Positions 33,084 through 39,267 of a stretch of DNA of 40,511 nucleotides are shown in pieces. The notes under the pieces are model-generated. The model searched no databases, was not told the origin of the DNA, and was given only the letters and a program-made list of their open reading frames with translations. A program made the position numbers and the translations under genes. The first letter of the stretch is position 1; every line of letters starts with the position of its first letter. Source of the stretch: Ignavibacteria bacterium (GTDB taxonomy: Bacteria > Bacteroidota > Ignavibacteria > Ignavibacteriales > SURF-24); NCBI GenBank assembly GCA_025612375.1, contig JAAXKN010000037.1:1-40511 (forward strand), in the 5' to 3' direction.

Positions 33084-33757
33084 TCTGCATTCTCCGAGAA
33101 CATATAGCCTGCTCCTCTTACTGTATGAATCAGCTGTTTTGAAAAACCGTTATCCATCTTTTGCCTTAAGAATTTAACATAGGATTCAATTATGTTGCTT
33201 CTGGGGTCGAAATTCATATCCCAAAGATGCTCAGATATCATCTCTCTTGAGAGAATCCGGCCGGAATTTAACATAAAGAGTTCGAGCAGGGAAAATTCCT
33301 TGGCAGTAAGCATTATTTCTTTGCCTTCACGCAGAGCCCTATGCGTATTCTGATCCAGGGAAATGCCATACTTTACAATGACAGTGCTTCTTACCTTGCT
33401 GTTCCTTCTTATAAGCGAGCGCAGTCTGGCCAGAAGCTCACCGAAGTGAAACGGTTTAGCAAGGTAATCATCGGCTCCGTTATCGAGGCCTTTGATTTTA
33501 TCGTTAACGTCGTCAAGCGCAGTAAGCATTAAGATTGGCGTCAGTATTTTGTCCTGCCTCAGGTTCATACATGTCTTAAAACCATCCTGCAGAGGCAGTT
33601 TTACATCCAGAATAATTGCATCATAGTCATTTATTTTAGCCAGGCTTTCTCCACGGATTCCGTCAAAAGCCTGATCTACGGCGAAGCTCTCCTGCCTGAG
33701 ACCCTTCGAAAGGCCGGCTGATATTTTTTCGTCGTCTTCAATAATAAGGATTCTCAT
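33080..33757 (-). CDS. OmpR/PhoB-family response regulator
   Basis: 225 residues. The receiver domain is 1-118 with the acidic pair Asp8-Asp9 in IIEDDE, phosphoacceptor Asp51 in ILDVKLP, and the Lys of LAKPFHF near 101. A winged-helix DNA-binding domain spans about 125-222 (LTAKEFSLLELFML ... ESYVKFLRQKMD ... IHTVRGAGYMF). I chose the second ATG of ATGATAATG because the protein then starts MRILIIEDDE, the family norm, with AGGT upstream at better distance. The other start (33763) would add two residues. It overlaps the kinase gene by 4 nt. It probably binds near its own promoter and the tolC operon. Confidence 0.94.
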   Translation of the reverse strand: MRILIIEDDEKISAGLSKGLRQESFAVDQAFDGIRGESLAKINDYDAIILDVKLPLQDGFKTCMNLRQDKILTPILMLTALDDVNDKIKGLDNGADDYLAKPFHFGELLARLRSLIRRNSKVRSTVIVKYGISLDQNTHRALREGKEIMLTAKEFSLLELFMLNSGRILSREMISEHLWDMNFDPRSNIIESYVKFLRQKMDNGFSKQLIHTVRGAGYMFSENAE

Positions 33758-33801
33758 TATCATTTACCTGCTGAATTTGAGCCGCTTACGTTATCAAATT
33801 A

Positions 33802-33819
33802 ATAATTTTGAAAAATTAT
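33802..33819. promoter_or_regulatory. AT-rich palindrome upstream of the response regulator
   Basis: ATAATTTT-GA-AAAATTAT is a perfect inverted repeat with 8-bp arms and a 2-nt centre, 45 bp upstream of the regulator start. It may be an operator for autoregulation. The low GC content makes chance hard to exclude. Confidence 0.3.
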
Positions 33820-33838
33820 CTTCCCCAATTTAAATGTT

Positions 33839-34834
33839 TTATATGGACAATACCAAAACGCCAAAACTCTTCATGTTATTCTTTCCTTCAATCATGCCAA
33901 TGAGGTATATGTTATGTGTTTTCGGGTCAAGGGCCAGAGTTCTCAACCCTTTTGCAGTAGGAATATTTGCAAGCACCTTGTATCTGTCCGGAGATTCCTG
34001 GCTTATTTCCGTAAGTGTCCCTTCACCGTTTGAGCTGAATACATGGTGTGACGCAGGGTCATAAGCGCAGCCGTCAACACCGCCGCCGATCGGGACTTCG
34101 GCAACTACTTTTCCTGTTACGGCGTCGAGCACGGCCATTTTTGTATTTCTTCCTACGGTGAAAAGTCTGTTGTTATAAAGGTCTATTGCCATGCCTGAGG
34201 GCTCCCGGCAGGGGGCAATTGACCACTTTGCTGTTACTTCCAGCTCTTTGGGATCGAATTCTTCTATGATGCTCTTGTCTTCAATGTTGACATACATTTT
34301 CCCCTTGAGATTTGAGACGGCAAATTCAGGCTTTCCGTCGAGTGGAAGTGTTCCGGCAACCTTATCTGTTTTTGCGTCGATAGCCGTGGCATTGGAAGAC
34401 CTGCCGTTAAATGTAAACACCCTTTGTGAAAACGGATCATAAATTATGGCATCGGGATTCTTTCCTGTTACACGGATACTGCCGGTTACCTTAAGGGTTT
34501 TAAGGTTAAAGACCGTTACTGTGTCGCTTTTTCCGTTACTGATAAAGCCCTTATTAAAATCGTATGCAATGGCAATGCCATGTACGCCATTAAGGCCTGT
34601 TATTTCGCCTGAAAGCTTATTGGTGTTAAGATTAACTGCATGGACCTTATTGCCGTGTGAGACGAAGAGCTGGTGATTGACCGAGTCGACGATGCAGTAA
34701 TCCCACCTATCACTCCCTCCTATATTGATTGCCCCGGTAACCTTATAGCCGGCGGGCTGGGAAAAGAGTTGTCCTGCCTGAAGGAGCAGGAATAAGGTTA
34801 CTGTAAGGCCTGGCAGATATATATATCTTCTCAT
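33839..34834 (-). CDS. Secreted YncE/YVTN-type beta-propeller protein
   Basis: 331 residues with a signal peptide (about 1-25, cut near LFSQ), so it works in the periplasm. The mature part is made of about seven repeats of roughly 40 residues with the YVTN-like pattern (HQLFVSHGNKVHAVNLNTNKLSGEI, KGFISNGKSDTVTVFNLKT, NRLFTVGRNTKMAVLDAVTGKVV, HHVFSSNGEGTLTEIS), a seven-bladed propeller like YncE or surface-layer YVTN proteins. No enzyme motif is seen. AAAAGGAG lies 6 nt before ATG 34834. It follows the cytochrome gene on the same strand, but a terminator-like hairpin lies between, so linkage is uncertain. Its ligand is unknown. Confidence 0.88.
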   Translation of the reverse strand: MRRYIYLPGLTVTLFLLLQAGQLFSQPAGYKVTGAINIGGSDRWDYCIVDSVNHQLFVSHGNKVHAVNLNTNKLSGEITGLNGVHGIAIAYDFNKGFISNGKSDTVTVFNLKTLKVTGSIRVTGKNPDAIIYDPFSQRVFTFNGRSSNATAIDAKTDKVAGTLPLDGKPEFAVSNLKGKMYVNIEDKSIIEEFDPKELEVTAKWSIAPCREPSGMAIDLYNNRLFTVGRNTKMAVLDAVTGKVVAEVPIGGGVDGCAYDPASHHVFSSNGEGTLTEISQESPDRYKVLANIPTAKGLRTLALDPKTHNIYLIGMIEGKNNMKSFGVLVLSI

Positions 34835-34929
34835 TTTTTCTCCTTTTGGAAGTAGTTGTTAAATATAAAATAACATTTCAAAGTGAAAATGATATGAAAA
34901 TCCGGGTAGTAAGAAGATGGGGGTAATAG

Positions 34930-34956
34930 CAGAAAACCGTCCCTTTTGAGGACGGT
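34930..34956 (-). terminator. Terminator after the cytochrome c gene
   Basis: ACCGTCC (34936-34942) pairs with GGACGGT (34950-34956) over a 7-nt loop. On the minus strand it is followed by TTTTC. It lies 41 nt after the cytochrome stop and upstream of the propeller gene. The T run is short, so partial read-through is likely. Confidence 0.6.
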
Positions 34957-34997
34957 ATGCATTCTGCTAAAAATATTATTATGAGGCTGAGGGATAA

Positions 34998-35600
34998 CTA
35001 TTTCCCGGCTACGGATGCCTGGGCAACCATATTAGGCGGAATGGGATCGGGCACCTTATTGCTAATTGGTTTAATGGATTTAAGGTATGTAAAGACTGCC
35101 TTCAGGTCCTGGTCGGTTAAGCCGGCCACACTTTGCCAGGGCATAGGTGGCAGTATAGGGCGGCCGCTTCCCATATGTTTTCCTTCTCTCATTGCCTTAA
35201 CGAATACGTTCTCATCCCAGCTTCCAATTCCTGTCTGGTCGTCGGGAGTAATATTTGCGGGGAAAGTAACGCCCCATGGTCCGGCCCAGGCTGTAAGGTC
35301 CATGCTGGTATAGACCCATTTGGAATTAGTGACCGATGTATCGATTGGGGCCAGCGGTGTGCCGGCGGGATGGCCGGAGAGGAGCCGGGTTGAGTCGGGT
35401 ACGGGGCCCTGGGCAGTCATAACCTTAGGTGAATGGCAGTCGTTGCATCCTCCGAAATTAACGAGGTATTTGCCGCGGGCAACGAGTTCATCGTGTGACA
35501 TATTCTTATTCTCTTTATTTTGGTTTGAGCACTGAAGCTGGGTCAAAACAAAAAGAATAAACGCAAATGTAATCACCGAAGCGGATACATATTTCTTCAT
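34998..35600 (-). CDS. Exported mono-haem c-type cytochrome
   Basis: 200 residues, exported electron carrier. The N-terminal signal (about 1-22) ends LTQLQCSNQ; Cys24 could be a relaxed lipobox cysteine, so a membrane-anchored form is possible. One haem c site is visible: CNDCH at 52-56, with a likely distal ligand Met153 in ILPPMPW. The body resembles the diheme/IsoP-type class I cytochromes used with dehydrogenases (ARGKYLVNFGGCNDCHSP, LSGHPAGTP, LTDQDLKAVFTYLKSI). GGAAGGAA lies about 9 nt before the ATG. No dehydrogenase or oxidase gene is adjacent, so its redox partner is unknown. Confidence 0.88.
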   Translation of the reverse strand: MKKYVSASVITFAFILFVLTQLQCSNQNKENKNMSHDELVARGKYLVNFGGCNDCHSPKVMTAQGPVPDSTRLLSGHPAGTPLAPIDTSVTNSKWVYTSMDLTAWAGPWGVTFPANITPDDQTGIGSWDENVFVKAMREGKHMGSGRPILPPMPWQSVAGLTDQDLKAVFTYLKSIKPISNKVPDPIPPNMVAQASVAGK

Positions 35601-35874
35601 TATTTATTCCTTCCTTCATAGAACATTAAAAGACAAATTATTTATTTAATTTTTTCAGCCCCGCAGGACCGGGGTTTCAATAACGTATATACATTTAGGA
35701 AGATTATCAATGGTGTCCCGATTTTTGGGATTTACCTGGTGGTTTAGAGTAAGGCGGCAAAAAAAGAGATCTGTATGATAAGAGGCTTTCTTTTAGTAAA
35801 TTTGTATTAAAATATGACGGGTATTCAGATGCCGGTATTTAACAAATAAGCTTAAAATCAAAAGGAGTTAAAGA

Positions 35875-36036
35875 ATGCCAAAAGATATTGATCCGCATGG
35901 TACAGTAAAGCAGGATAACAGGTGGGCTGTAAAAAGATCGGGAAAAGCAAAAGCAGAGAGCGCTGAATCCAAACAGAATAAAATTCTGGAGAAGGCCAGG
36001 GAGATAGCGAAGAAGAAAAACACAAATAAGGATTAA
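35875..36036 (+). CDS. Small DUF2188-like protein
   Basis: A 53-residue basic cytoplasmic protein. The text WAVKRSGKAKAESAESKQN followed by an AREIAKKK helix matches the N-terminal part of DUF2188 proteins, but the usual C-terminal part with a GRDG-type ending is missing, so it is a short or truncated member. AAAGGAG stands 7 nt before ATG and a strong terminator follows, which together argue that it is a real gene. Function unknown; the high Lys content suggests a nucleic-acid or ribosome contact (inference). Confidence 0.7.
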   Translation: MPKDIDPHGTVKQDNRWAVKRSGKAKAESAESKQNKILEKAREIAKKKNTNKD

Positions 36037-36364
36037 GGCTCAAAGAGTAAACGAAAGGATCTGCAGCAATAATGCAGCCGCAATTGTAAAAATGTTTTGA
36101 GGATATACAAAACTGACAGGCCGGAACTTAATAGTTTCCCGGCCTTTTTAATTTTAAACGGTTCGGGCTTCTTCAGCAGATCCGGAATTGAATAAACAAA
36201 TTATTTCCACATATATATTATCAAATACTCTCTGAAGATGCAACTATGAAGATATTTTTCTTCTTTTTAACTTCCGGTACATGGAAAAATAATAATTGAG
36301 AATTTTAGCGGCTTTTCTATTTCAGAAATAAGTCTAAACCGGTTAAACAATTGGAGGAAACATT
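36037..36364. other. 328-bp intergenic region before the flavodoxin-fold gene
   Basis: It contains the terminator at 36118-36149 and a small inverted repeat CTGCA-N7-TGCAG near 36061. An AT-rich stretch follows, with an AACCGGTT octamer just ahead of the ribosome-binding site of the next gene. A possible TTGAAT-N18-TATATA promoter near 36186-36215 is too weak to assert. Confidence 0.5.
36118..36149 (+). terminator. Rho-independent terminator of the DUF2188-like gene
   Basis: AGGCCGG (36118-36124) pairs with CCGGCCT (36139-36145), and the stem runs into TTTT (36146-36149) and further AT-rich DNA. It begins 81 nt after the stop codon. Confidence 0.85.
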
Positions 36365-37099
36365 ATGAAAATTACAGTCTTTAACGGAAGTCCGAGGGCA
36401 AAGCTGGGTAACACGAACGTTATAGTTGAGAATTTTCTTGAGGGTGCAAGGCAGGCAGGCGCCGAGGCTGAGCAGGTTTATTTAGCAAAGTATAAAATAA
36501 ACCCATGCCGGGGGTGCAAGACGTGCTGGGAAAAAACTCCGGGCAAATGTGCGCAGAAGGACGACATGGCGGAGCTGATAGATAAAGTTATATCGTCGGA
36601 TGTAATGGGTTTTGCCACGCCTGTTTATGCCGATAATGTAAGCGGCACGCTTAAGAACTTTATTGACAGGCTGATAGTAATTGGTGATCCTCACTGGGTG
36701 AAGGATGAGTTTGGGGAATGCCGTCATGTGCTGCGTTATGAAAAACCGAACAGGCTCCTGGTTTTTTCGAACTGCGGTTTTCCGGAGCAGAGTCACTTCC
36801 AGGTATTGCGTCTGTTGTTTAAGAGGATGGCGAGGAACCTGGGCTGGAGCATAATGGGGGAAGTCTACAGGGCAGGCGGAGCGCTTTTGACTTCAAAGGA
36901 TGAAAATACTATTCCGTTTATCGAGAAGTACAAGCAGCTGCTGAAGAAAGCCGGGATTGAAGCAGTAGAGCAGGGGAGGATAAGCGAAGAGACCTCGGCA
37001 GAGCTTGAAAAGCCGCTATTGCCCATTCCCAATTTTACGGATGTTTTTTTCAGGCGTGTAAATCAGATTTGTGATGAGATGGATTTAAGGTTTAAATAG
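36365..37099 (+). CDS. Flavodoxin-fold NAD(P)H:FMN reductase with four-cysteine motif
   Basis: 244 residues, cytoplasmic flavoprotein of the NADPH-dependent FMN reductase group. The FMN phosphate loop is FNGSPRAKLGNT (5-16). It is followed by the cysteine cluster Cys48-x2-Cys51-x2-Cys54-x7-Cys62 (NPCRGCKTCW ... GKCAQKDDM), then the second flavin loop TPVYADNVSGTLKNFIDRL. The cysteine spacing fits the compact CX2CX2CX4-7C set of iron-sulfur flavoproteins, so a 4Fe-4S cluster is possible; many related reductases carry similar cysteines without proof of a cluster. GGAGG lies 7 nt before the ATG. It is a single-gene unit with no redox partner beside it. Confidence 0.87.
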   Translation: MKITVFNGSPRAKLGNTNVIVENFLEGARQAGAEAEQVYLAKYKINPCRGCKTCWEKTPGKCAQKDDMAELIDKVISSDVMGFATPVYADNVSGTLKNFIDRLIVIGDPHWVKDEFGECRHVLRYEKPNRLLVFSNCGFPEQSHFQVLRLLFKRMARNLGWSIMGEVYRAGGALLTSKDENTIPFIEKYKQLLKKAGIEAVEQGRISEETSAELEKPLLPIPNFTDVFFRRVNQICDEMDLRFK

Positions 37100-37167
37100 A
37101 CCATATATATCCCCTCTTTCTTAATCTCTCTTCCCGAAAGTGAGATGCAATTTGGGAGTTCCATAAA

Positions 37168-37476
37168 TTATACAGCAGCAGCCTTCGTGTGCTGCGGGTG
37201 TTCTTTGGTATCCTCTGCGATACAGAGTTTCACGTGCAGCACACTGCAAACCTTTAATAAGGTTGTCACGTTAAAGCTGATTCCGTTTTCTAACTTTGAG
37301 ACCTGCTGTTGGGTCAACTCTGCCATCCGGGCAAGTTCAGATTGCGTAAGCCCATTCTTTTCTCTGACCTTTGCGAGCTCTACGGCTATTTCGAGAATAA
37401 GTCTTTCCTGTTTGTAAAGTTTTGCAAACTCCGGTTTCTTGAGTTTTTCCTGTAATTTCTTATGGTAGTTGATCAT
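37168..37476 (-). CDS. HigA-type antitoxin, XRE/Cro-C1 helix-turn-helix
   Basis: 102 residues. The helix-turn-helix region is GLTQSELARMAELTQQQVSKLENG (about 53-76), preceded by basic helices (YHKKLQEKLKKPEF) and followed by a short C-terminal dimerisation part. The protein should bind the toxin and repress the operon. The frame is open upstream to 37563, but ATG 37476 is preferred because AAAGGGT lies before it, while the upstream ATGs lack any signal and would overlap the 12-bp inverted repeat. It is the second gene, 109 nt after the toxin stop codon, in toxin-first HigBA order. Confidence 0.88.
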   Translation of the reverse strand: MINYHKKLQEKLKKPEFAKLYKQERLILEIAVELAKVREKNGLTQSELARMAELTQQQVSKLENGISFNVTTLLKVCSVLHVKLCIAEDTKEHPQHTKAAAV

Positions 37477-37513
37477 ATTATACCCTTTGTCATTTAATTC
37501 TACATCTTCGCAG

Positions 37514-37550
37514 CAGTCTGCACTAGAATTGTGAGTTTTAGTGCAGACTG
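37514..37550. repeat. 12-bp perfect inverted repeat between toxin and antitoxin
   Basis: CAGTCTGCACTA (37514-37525) and its exact reverse complement (37539-37550) flank a 13-nt loop. In the mRNA it would form a strong stem just upstream of the antitoxin ribosome-binding site. In DNA it could be an extra operator. No T run follows, so it is not a plain terminator. Confidence 0.8.
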
Positions 37551-37585
37551 TACGTACCATCATTTATAATGATGCTGCATTCGGG

Positions 37586-37966
37586 TTATGCTTCGTATTG
37601 CTTATCTAATTTCTGCCTTGTAAATCTCTGGCAGAAATCCTCACGATGAGCGATTGCCTTGTCAATCTCCTCATCTGGTACTTTATCTGTATTCTTTACA
37701 AAAGTATGGCTAAGAACGATATAGTTCCCATAACAGAAGAAATATAAGGTCCTTGTCTGTTTTCCCGATAATTTAACCCTAAGCTCATGAATGCCATCTC
37801 TTAATAAGTCGGCATAAGGTCTAGGCAGCTGTGGACCATCTGCTTCCAGTTTGTCAATAAAGGAGTATATTTTTACCTGGTCCCCCTCCTTTCTACTTTC
37901 GATAAAGGCATCTACTTCAGAATATCCTTCATGATCTTCATATGCAATTACACGATATTTGTTCAT
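37586..37966 (-). CDS. HigB-type toxin (RelE/Gp49-like)
   Basis: 126 residues. The Gp49-like/HigB core is clear: LPRPYADLLRDGIHELRVKLSGKQTRTLYFFCYGNYIVLSHTF fills about 54-98, followed by the family-typical ending KNTDKVPDEEIDKAIAHREDF. Family members are ribosome-dependent mRNA endonucleases that act when the antitoxin is degraded. The gene is first in the operon, transcribed from the promoter at 38005-38036 between two matched operator-like repeats. The ribosome-binding site before 37966 is weak, which fits low toxin expression. Activity is inferred, not shown. Confidence 0.88.
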   Translation of the reverse strand: MNKYRVIAYEDHEGYSEVDAFIESRKEGDQVKIYSFIDKLEADGPQLPRPYADLLRDGIHELRVKLSGKQTRTLYFFCYGNYIVLSHTFVKNTDKVPDEEIDKAIAHREDFCQRFTRQKLDKQYEA

Positions 37967-37984
37967 CTTTATTAATGGTTGTTC

Positions 37985-38000
37985 ACATCAGTATTGATGT
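37985..38000. promoter_or_regulatory. Operator-like inverted repeat 1 of the toxin-antitoxin operon
   Basis: ACATCA-N4-TGATGT is perfectly symmetric and lies just past the expected transcription start. It is one of two copies 27 bp apart; the other is at 38012. It is a likely site for the HigA helix-turn-helix dimer. Confidence 0.65.
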
Positions 38001-38004
38001 AATA

Positions 38005-38036
38005 CAAAGATACATCAATTTTGACGTAAAGTCAAG
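38005..38036 (-). promoter_or_regulatory. Promoter of the toxin-antitoxin operon, Bacteroidota type
   Basis: On the minus strand TTGAC (38035-38031) is followed after 18 nt by TATCTTTG (38012-38005), an exact TAnnTTTG -7 element as used by Bacteroidota housekeeping sigma. It ends 39 bp upstream of the toxin start codon and is overlapped by operator-like repeat 2. Confidence 0.65.
38012..38027. promoter_or_regulatory. Operator-like inverted repeat 2 of the toxin-antitoxin operon
   Basis: ACATCA-N4-TGACGT repeats the layout of the site at 37985 with one base changed in the right arm. It sits in the spacer between the -35 and -7 elements, where a bound repressor would block RNA polymerase. Confidence 0.6.
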
Positions 38037-38182
38037 TATTAATCTCTTCCATACAATACCATGCTGCGGAAATTTGTGATCTTATTGCGCATTTAGCGAA
38101 AGAAAAAAGAATAAAATGGTTAAGAAAGGATTATTAAAAGTTATTACGGTCAAGAAATTATTAAATTATTTATTTCCCGCAG

Positions 38183-38210
38183 GCAACTTTTCTTACTATT
38201 TTGCGTCTAG
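38183..38210 (+). promoter_or_regulatory. ECF-type promoter upstream of the sigma factor gene
   Basis: GCAACTT (38183-38189), a 15-nt spacer and GTCTAG (38205-38210) resemble the ECF sigma pattern GGAACTT-N15/16-GTCTAA. It lies 24 bp before the sigma factor start codon, the usual place for an autoregulated ECF promoter. Confidence 0.5.
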
Positions 38211-38234
38211 TTAGTAAATACACTTTCAGGTCTT

Positions 38235-38744
38235 ATGCAGAATAACTCAATCATAGACTTCACCCTTACTTATAATAAGTTCAAAGAGCCTCTCTTTAAC
38301 TATGTCATAAAGATCGTCAGATCTGAAATGCTGGCAGAAGATATCGTTCATAATACCTTCATGAAGCTTTATGATAATCTCAGTCACATCAGAAACTATG
38401 AACGAATCGAAATATGGATCTTTACTACTGCCCGCAATGAGGCATTCAGCCATTTCAGGAAGAAAATCAATAAGTATGAACAGGACATAGAGCTGATAGG
38501 GGAGAAGGCTTCAACGGGAAACTTTTATAATGAACTTGAGACTAAAGAACTGATCGATATAGTAGAAAAGGAACTTGACAGAATGGATCCTTCACAAAGC
38601 GAGGCCTATTACCTGAAGGAATTCTCTGACCTTAGCTATAAAGAAATTGCTGAGATCATGAATATTACTGAAGACCTGGTGAAAAGCCGCATCTTCAAGG
38701 TCAGGCAGAAATTAAGAAAAGCACTGATAAATCTTGAACGATAG
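38235..38744 (+). CDS. ECF-subfamily RNA polymerase sigma factor
   Basis: 169 residues. Region 2 is visible as EMLAEDIVHNTFMKLYDNLSHI ... IEIWIFTTARNEAFSHFRKK (about 31-77), and region 4 as MDPSQSEAYYLKEFSDLSYKEIAEIMNITEDLVKSRIFKVRQKLRKAL (about 116-164). It has the two-domain ECF layout without regions 1 and 3. CAGGT precedes the ATG at short spacing. It is first in an operon with the anti-sigma factor (39 nt gap) and the TonB_C lipoprotein. A GCAACTT/GTCTAG motif upstream suggests that it drives its own transcription. The ECF group cannot be named from sequence alone. Confidence 0.93.
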   Translation: MQNNSIIDFTLTYNKFKEPLFNYVIKIVRSEMLAEDIVHNTFMKLYDNLSHIRNYERIEIWIFTTARNEAFSHFRKKINKYEQDIELIGEKASTGNFYNELETKELIDIVEKELDRMDPSQSEAYYLKEFSDLSYKEIAEIMNITEDLVKSRIFKVRQKLRKALINLER

Positions 38745-38783
38745 AAAATATAAAATATTGAACACCGGAAAAGAGGACAAACA

Positions 38784-39251
38784 ATGAACTGTGATGATAT
38801 TAAAATGATGATAAGCGAATATCTCGATAATGAACTCCCAAAAGAAAAAGACGGAATTCTCTTTACTCATCTTTCTTCCTGCTCTGAATGCCGTGAGGAA
38901 TTTAAGTCCCAGAATATAATTCAGCACCAGGTGAAACTTCATAAAAAACAGGTGCCGGACAGGCTTGAAGAGCGCGTCTTTAATTCAATAAAGCAAAAGC
39001 AGAACCAGCCTTTACAAACCTGGCTTACCAGGCCGATGCCTGTTTACGTCAATTACCTTTTGGGAATTGTAATTATCCTTATCGCACTGTTTTCATACAT
39101 GCAGATTAGCGCACTGCGCTACGACCTGAATAATTTCCAGGACAGATACGACACTGCTATTGAAAGAATTCAGATCCAGTCGCAGCAGATGAACTTAATG
39201 ATGAACAATATGCCGGCTGTCAGGATAACCAGCAATCCGGCAAAATTATAA
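38784..39251 (+). CDS. Anti-sigma factor with zinc-finger (ZAS/zf-HC2) domain
   Basis: 155 residues, inner-membrane partner that holds the sigma factor inactive. The cytoplasmic N-terminus has the anti-sigma zinc motif His29-x3-Cys33-x2-Cys36 (HLSSCSEC) with Cys3 as a possible fourth ligand. One membrane helix follows (about 88-106), then a short periplasmic C-terminus of coiled-coil type (RYDTAIERIQIQSQQMNLMMN). AGAGGA lies about 7 nt before the ATG. Location next to the sigma gene supports the role. The signal could be sensed by the periplasmic tail or by redox at the zinc site (inference). Confidence 0.88.
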   Translation: MNCDDIKMMISEYLDNELPKEKDGILFTHLSSCSECREEFKSQNIIQHQVKLHKKQVPDRLEERVFNSIKQKQNQPLQTWLTRPMPVYVNYLLGIVIILIALFSYMQISALRYDLNNFQDRYDTAIERIQIQSQQMNLMMNNMPAVRITSNPAKL

Positions 39252-39267
39252 AAAAGGGGAGCTGATT

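Noticed and set aside
36186-36215. TTGAAT-N18-TATATA promoter before the flavodoxin-fold gene
   Set aside because: Both boxes are weak and the DNA is very AT-rich, so the match is not better than chance.
37477-37563. 29-residue N-terminal extension of the antitoxin
   Set aside because: No ribosome-binding site at the upstream ATGs, and it would code through the 12-bp inverted repeat with a Cys-rich, unrelated sequence.
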